A stretch of 64,000 nucleotides of DNA from Pelagibacterium limicola (GTDB lineage: Bacteria; Pseudomonadota; Alphaproteobacteria; Rhizobiales; Devosiaceae). Below, in pieces: positions 62,404 to 64,000 of the stretch. Position numbers and translations under genes: made by a program. The notes under the pieces were generated by a model. It was not told the origin of the DNA and ran no database searches. It worked only from the letters and a program-made list of their open reading frames with translations. Numbering within the stretch: the stretch's first letter is position 1; each line of letters starts with the position of its first letter. The stretch covers positions 62,001 to 126,000 of the forward strand of contig NZ_JADQDB010000002.1 of assembly GCF_015694405.1 (NCBI RefSeq), written 5' to 3'.

Positions 62404-64000
62404 ATGACAGATTCGCCGCCCACCGCTACCATGACGCGTCCGCCATCCCAGCGGCCGCTGTTCCAAGATAACCGGCTGATCCGCACCATCGGCTTTGTCG
62501 TGGTGTTCATATCGGTCGTGGTGGCTTCCGGATCGTTCCTGATCATGAGCGGGGCCACTCAGATCGATCCGAGCCCCGATGTCTGGACGTGGATATGGAT
62601 TGCGAACGCCGTCCTGATCCTTCTTGTGATCGCGTTGGTGCTTACCGAAGTTGCGATGCTGGTGCAGGCGCGGCTCCGCAAGCAGGTCGGCGCCCGGCTG
62701 CAAATGCGCATCGTGGGGCTCATCGCGGCGGTTGCTGCCGCACCTGCCTTTATCGTCGCGGTTGTCGCTACCATCGCGCTCAATCAGGGACTCGACCAGT
62801 GGTTCTCCGAGCGAACGCGCTCGATGGTGGAAAGCTCGCGGTTGGTCGCCCGCTCCTATATGCTCGAACACGCGCAGGTGCTGCGCGGTGACATCATCTG
62901 GATTGCCGAAGAACTCGAGGCTGCTCGCGACACCTACATGACGGATCCCGGGCGCTTCCAGCGCGTGCTGACAGCGCTCGCCACGACGCGCTCGTTGCCG
63001 CTGACCTCGCTGGTCAATTCCACGGGCGAGACTGTTCTTCGCGCGCAGATCAATGTTCAGGGAGCCTTGCCACGCATTCCAGAAGGCGTGCTCGCCTCGA
63101 CGATCGAAGGAACGCCGACGCAGATTTCACCTGGAGCCACCAACCTCGTTGGCGCGGTCGTCAAGCTGCGCGGCTATACCGATCTCTACCTGTTCGTCGC
63201 GCGGCCCGTCGATCCCGAGGTGCTCGAATACGTGCGCCTGACGGACGAGAACATCACCGAGTACCGGCTCTACGATTCCAACAGGCTGGTGTTCCAGATC
63301 ACCTTTACCCTCATGTATGTGGGGGTTGCTTTCGTCTTTCTGCTAGCCGCGCTATGGCTCGGCATCGCACTGGCCAATGGCCTCGTCGATCCGATTCGGA
63401 ATCTGATGATCGCCTCCAATCGGGTATCGAGCGGTGATCTCGACGTTCAGTTGCCCGTTCCCGGCCGCCGGGGCGATCTGCACGACCTGGCCGTGCGGTT
63501 CAACAAGATGACTCAACAGTTGCGCTCGCAACGCGCCGCCCTTGTCGCCGCCAGCCGAACCAACGAGCAGCGCCGACAATTCACGGAGGCTGTAGTGGAA
63601 GGCGTGTCGGCGGGCATTATTGGTCTGGATGCCTTTGGCCGTATAACGCTGGTCAATTCGCGCGCCTGCGCAGCACTGGGGCAGGACGAACTCGATCTCA
63701 TGGATCGCGAACTCGCCGAAGTCGTTCCCGCGCTCGCTCCGGTCATGGAGCGCGCGCAATCAGCCCGGCGGGGCAGGGTGCAGGACCAAATCCAGCTTTC
63801 GACCGGCTTCGACCGTCGCACCTACCAGGTGCGGCTGACACGCGAAGGAACGATGACGGAATCCAAGGGCTTCGTGATCACCCTCGACGACATTACCGAA
63901 CTGGTTGCCGCGCAGCGCAACAGCGCGTGGGCAGACGTCGCCCGCCGTATCGCCCACGAAATCAAAAATCCGCTAACCCCGATCCAGCTTTCCGCCGAGC
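62404..64000 (+). CDS. ntrY: Nitrogen regulation sensor histidine kinase NtrY (3' end cut by window edge)
   Basis: Membrane sensor kinase paired with NtrX, acting in nitrogen and redox or envelope signalling. 532 codons are inside the window with no stop. Helices at residues about 20-40, 58-80 and 95-120, a periplasmic sensor region, another helix near 305-325, HAMP (LANGLVDPIRNLMIASNRVS region), a PAS domain from about 395, and the H-box [20 protein letters not shown] at the very edge; the ATPase domain lies beyond. The ATG at 62404 has a distant AGGGAG; an ATG at 62431 is an alternative. ntrX is expected next. Confidence 0.95.
   Translation, partial: MTDSPPTATMTRPPSQRPLFQDNRLIRTIGFVVVFISVVVASGSFLIMSGATQIDPSPDVWTWIWIANAVLILLVIALVLTEVAMLVQARLRKQVGARLQMRIVGLIAAVAAAPAFIVAVVATIALNQGLDQWFSERTRSMVESSRLVARSYMLEHAQVLRGDIIWIAEELEAARDTYMTDPGRFQRVLTALATTRSLPLTSLVNSTGETVLRAQINVQGALPRIPEGVLASTIEGTPTQISPGATNLVGAVVKLRGYTDLYLFVARPVDPEVLEYVRLTDENITEYRLYDSNRLVFQITFTLMYVGVAFVFLLAALWLGIALANGLVDPIRNLMIASNRVSSGDLDVQLPVPGRRGDLHDLAVRFNKMTQQLRSQRAALVAASRTNEQRRQFTEAVVEGVSAGIIGLDAFGRITLVNSRACAALGQDELDLMDRELAEVVPALAPVMERAQSARRGRVQDQIQLSTGFDRRTYQVRLTREGTMTESKGFVITLDDITELVAAQRNSAWADVARRIAHEIKNPLTPIQLSAE

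Overview
This window is a chromosomal core segment of an alphaproteobacterium, very probably a member of the Hyphomicrobiales (Rhizobiales). It is GC-rich and tightly packed. I see no rRNA or tRNA gene, insertion sequence, prophage, CRISPR array or pseudogene. Gene order matches what I remember of the rhizobial core (nuoLMN-birA-rnj, lolCD-dnaE, rpsB-tsf-pyrH-frr-uppS-cdsA, bamA-lpxD-fabZ-lpxAIB-gltA, tpiA-secG-pyrG, eno-ftsB-pdh-lpd-lipA, ispDF/dusB-ntrBCY). The separate trpE and trpG genes, and the absence of dxr and kdsA from their usual slots, would fit a Devosia-like lineage. That placement is inference.

Layout. Bases 1-7883 (+) carry the distal nuo genes (nuoL cut by the left edge, nuoM, nuoN), then birA, RNase J and a DUF1467 gene. 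After a 354-base intergenic region come proS, lolC and lolD (8238-11630). A 32-residue membrane peptide (11910-12008) then sits behind a promoter that contains a perfect alphaproteobacterial LexA box, followed by dnaE (12093-15539). Bases 15690-28677 (+) hold translation and envelope genes: rpsB, tsf, pyrH, frr, uppS, cdsA, rseP, bamA and the lipid A cluster lpxD-fabZ-lpxA-lpxI-lpxB. gltA and gltX (-) converge on lpxB, and comEC (+) is divergent from gltX and convergent with lexA (-). A long minus-strand block reads ppiD-trpE-trpG-trpD-trpC-moaC-moeA, with lexA beyond it under its own promoter. From 42214 (+): tpiA, secG, pyrG, DUF4169, a PRC-barrel stress gene, eno, ftsB, the complete pyruvate dehydrogenase set (pdhA, pdhB, pdhC, lpdA) with an SGNH hydrolase inside it, three small membrane genes, lipA and coq10. 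cinA and ispDF (-) are divergent from dusB-ntrB-ntrC-ntrY; ntrY runs off the right edge.

How it works together. The window links respiration (complex I), pyruvate oxidation with its lipoate supply (lipA), the TCA entry enzyme (gltA), lipid A and outer-membrane biogenesis, DNA replication and SOS control (dnaE, lexA), tryptophan and molybdopterin synthesis, and nitrogen control (NtrB/NtrC, NtrY).

The strongest new observation is the SOS-type promoter-operator and small membrane peptide between lolD and dnaE. Its architecture closely resembles that of the lexA promoter in the same window: a TATAAG -10, a 17-base spacer and a GAAC-N7-GAAC box lying within or across that spacer. It resembles in kind the SOS-induced division-inhibitor peptide SidA of Caulobacter. 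Other notable signals are a GGAAC-N16-CGTT general-stress (EcfG-type) promoter before the PRC-barrel gene, a three-half-site operator upstream of it, missing dxr and kdsA, a rare-codon patch at the end of rseP, and a possible small-RNA locus upstream of proS.
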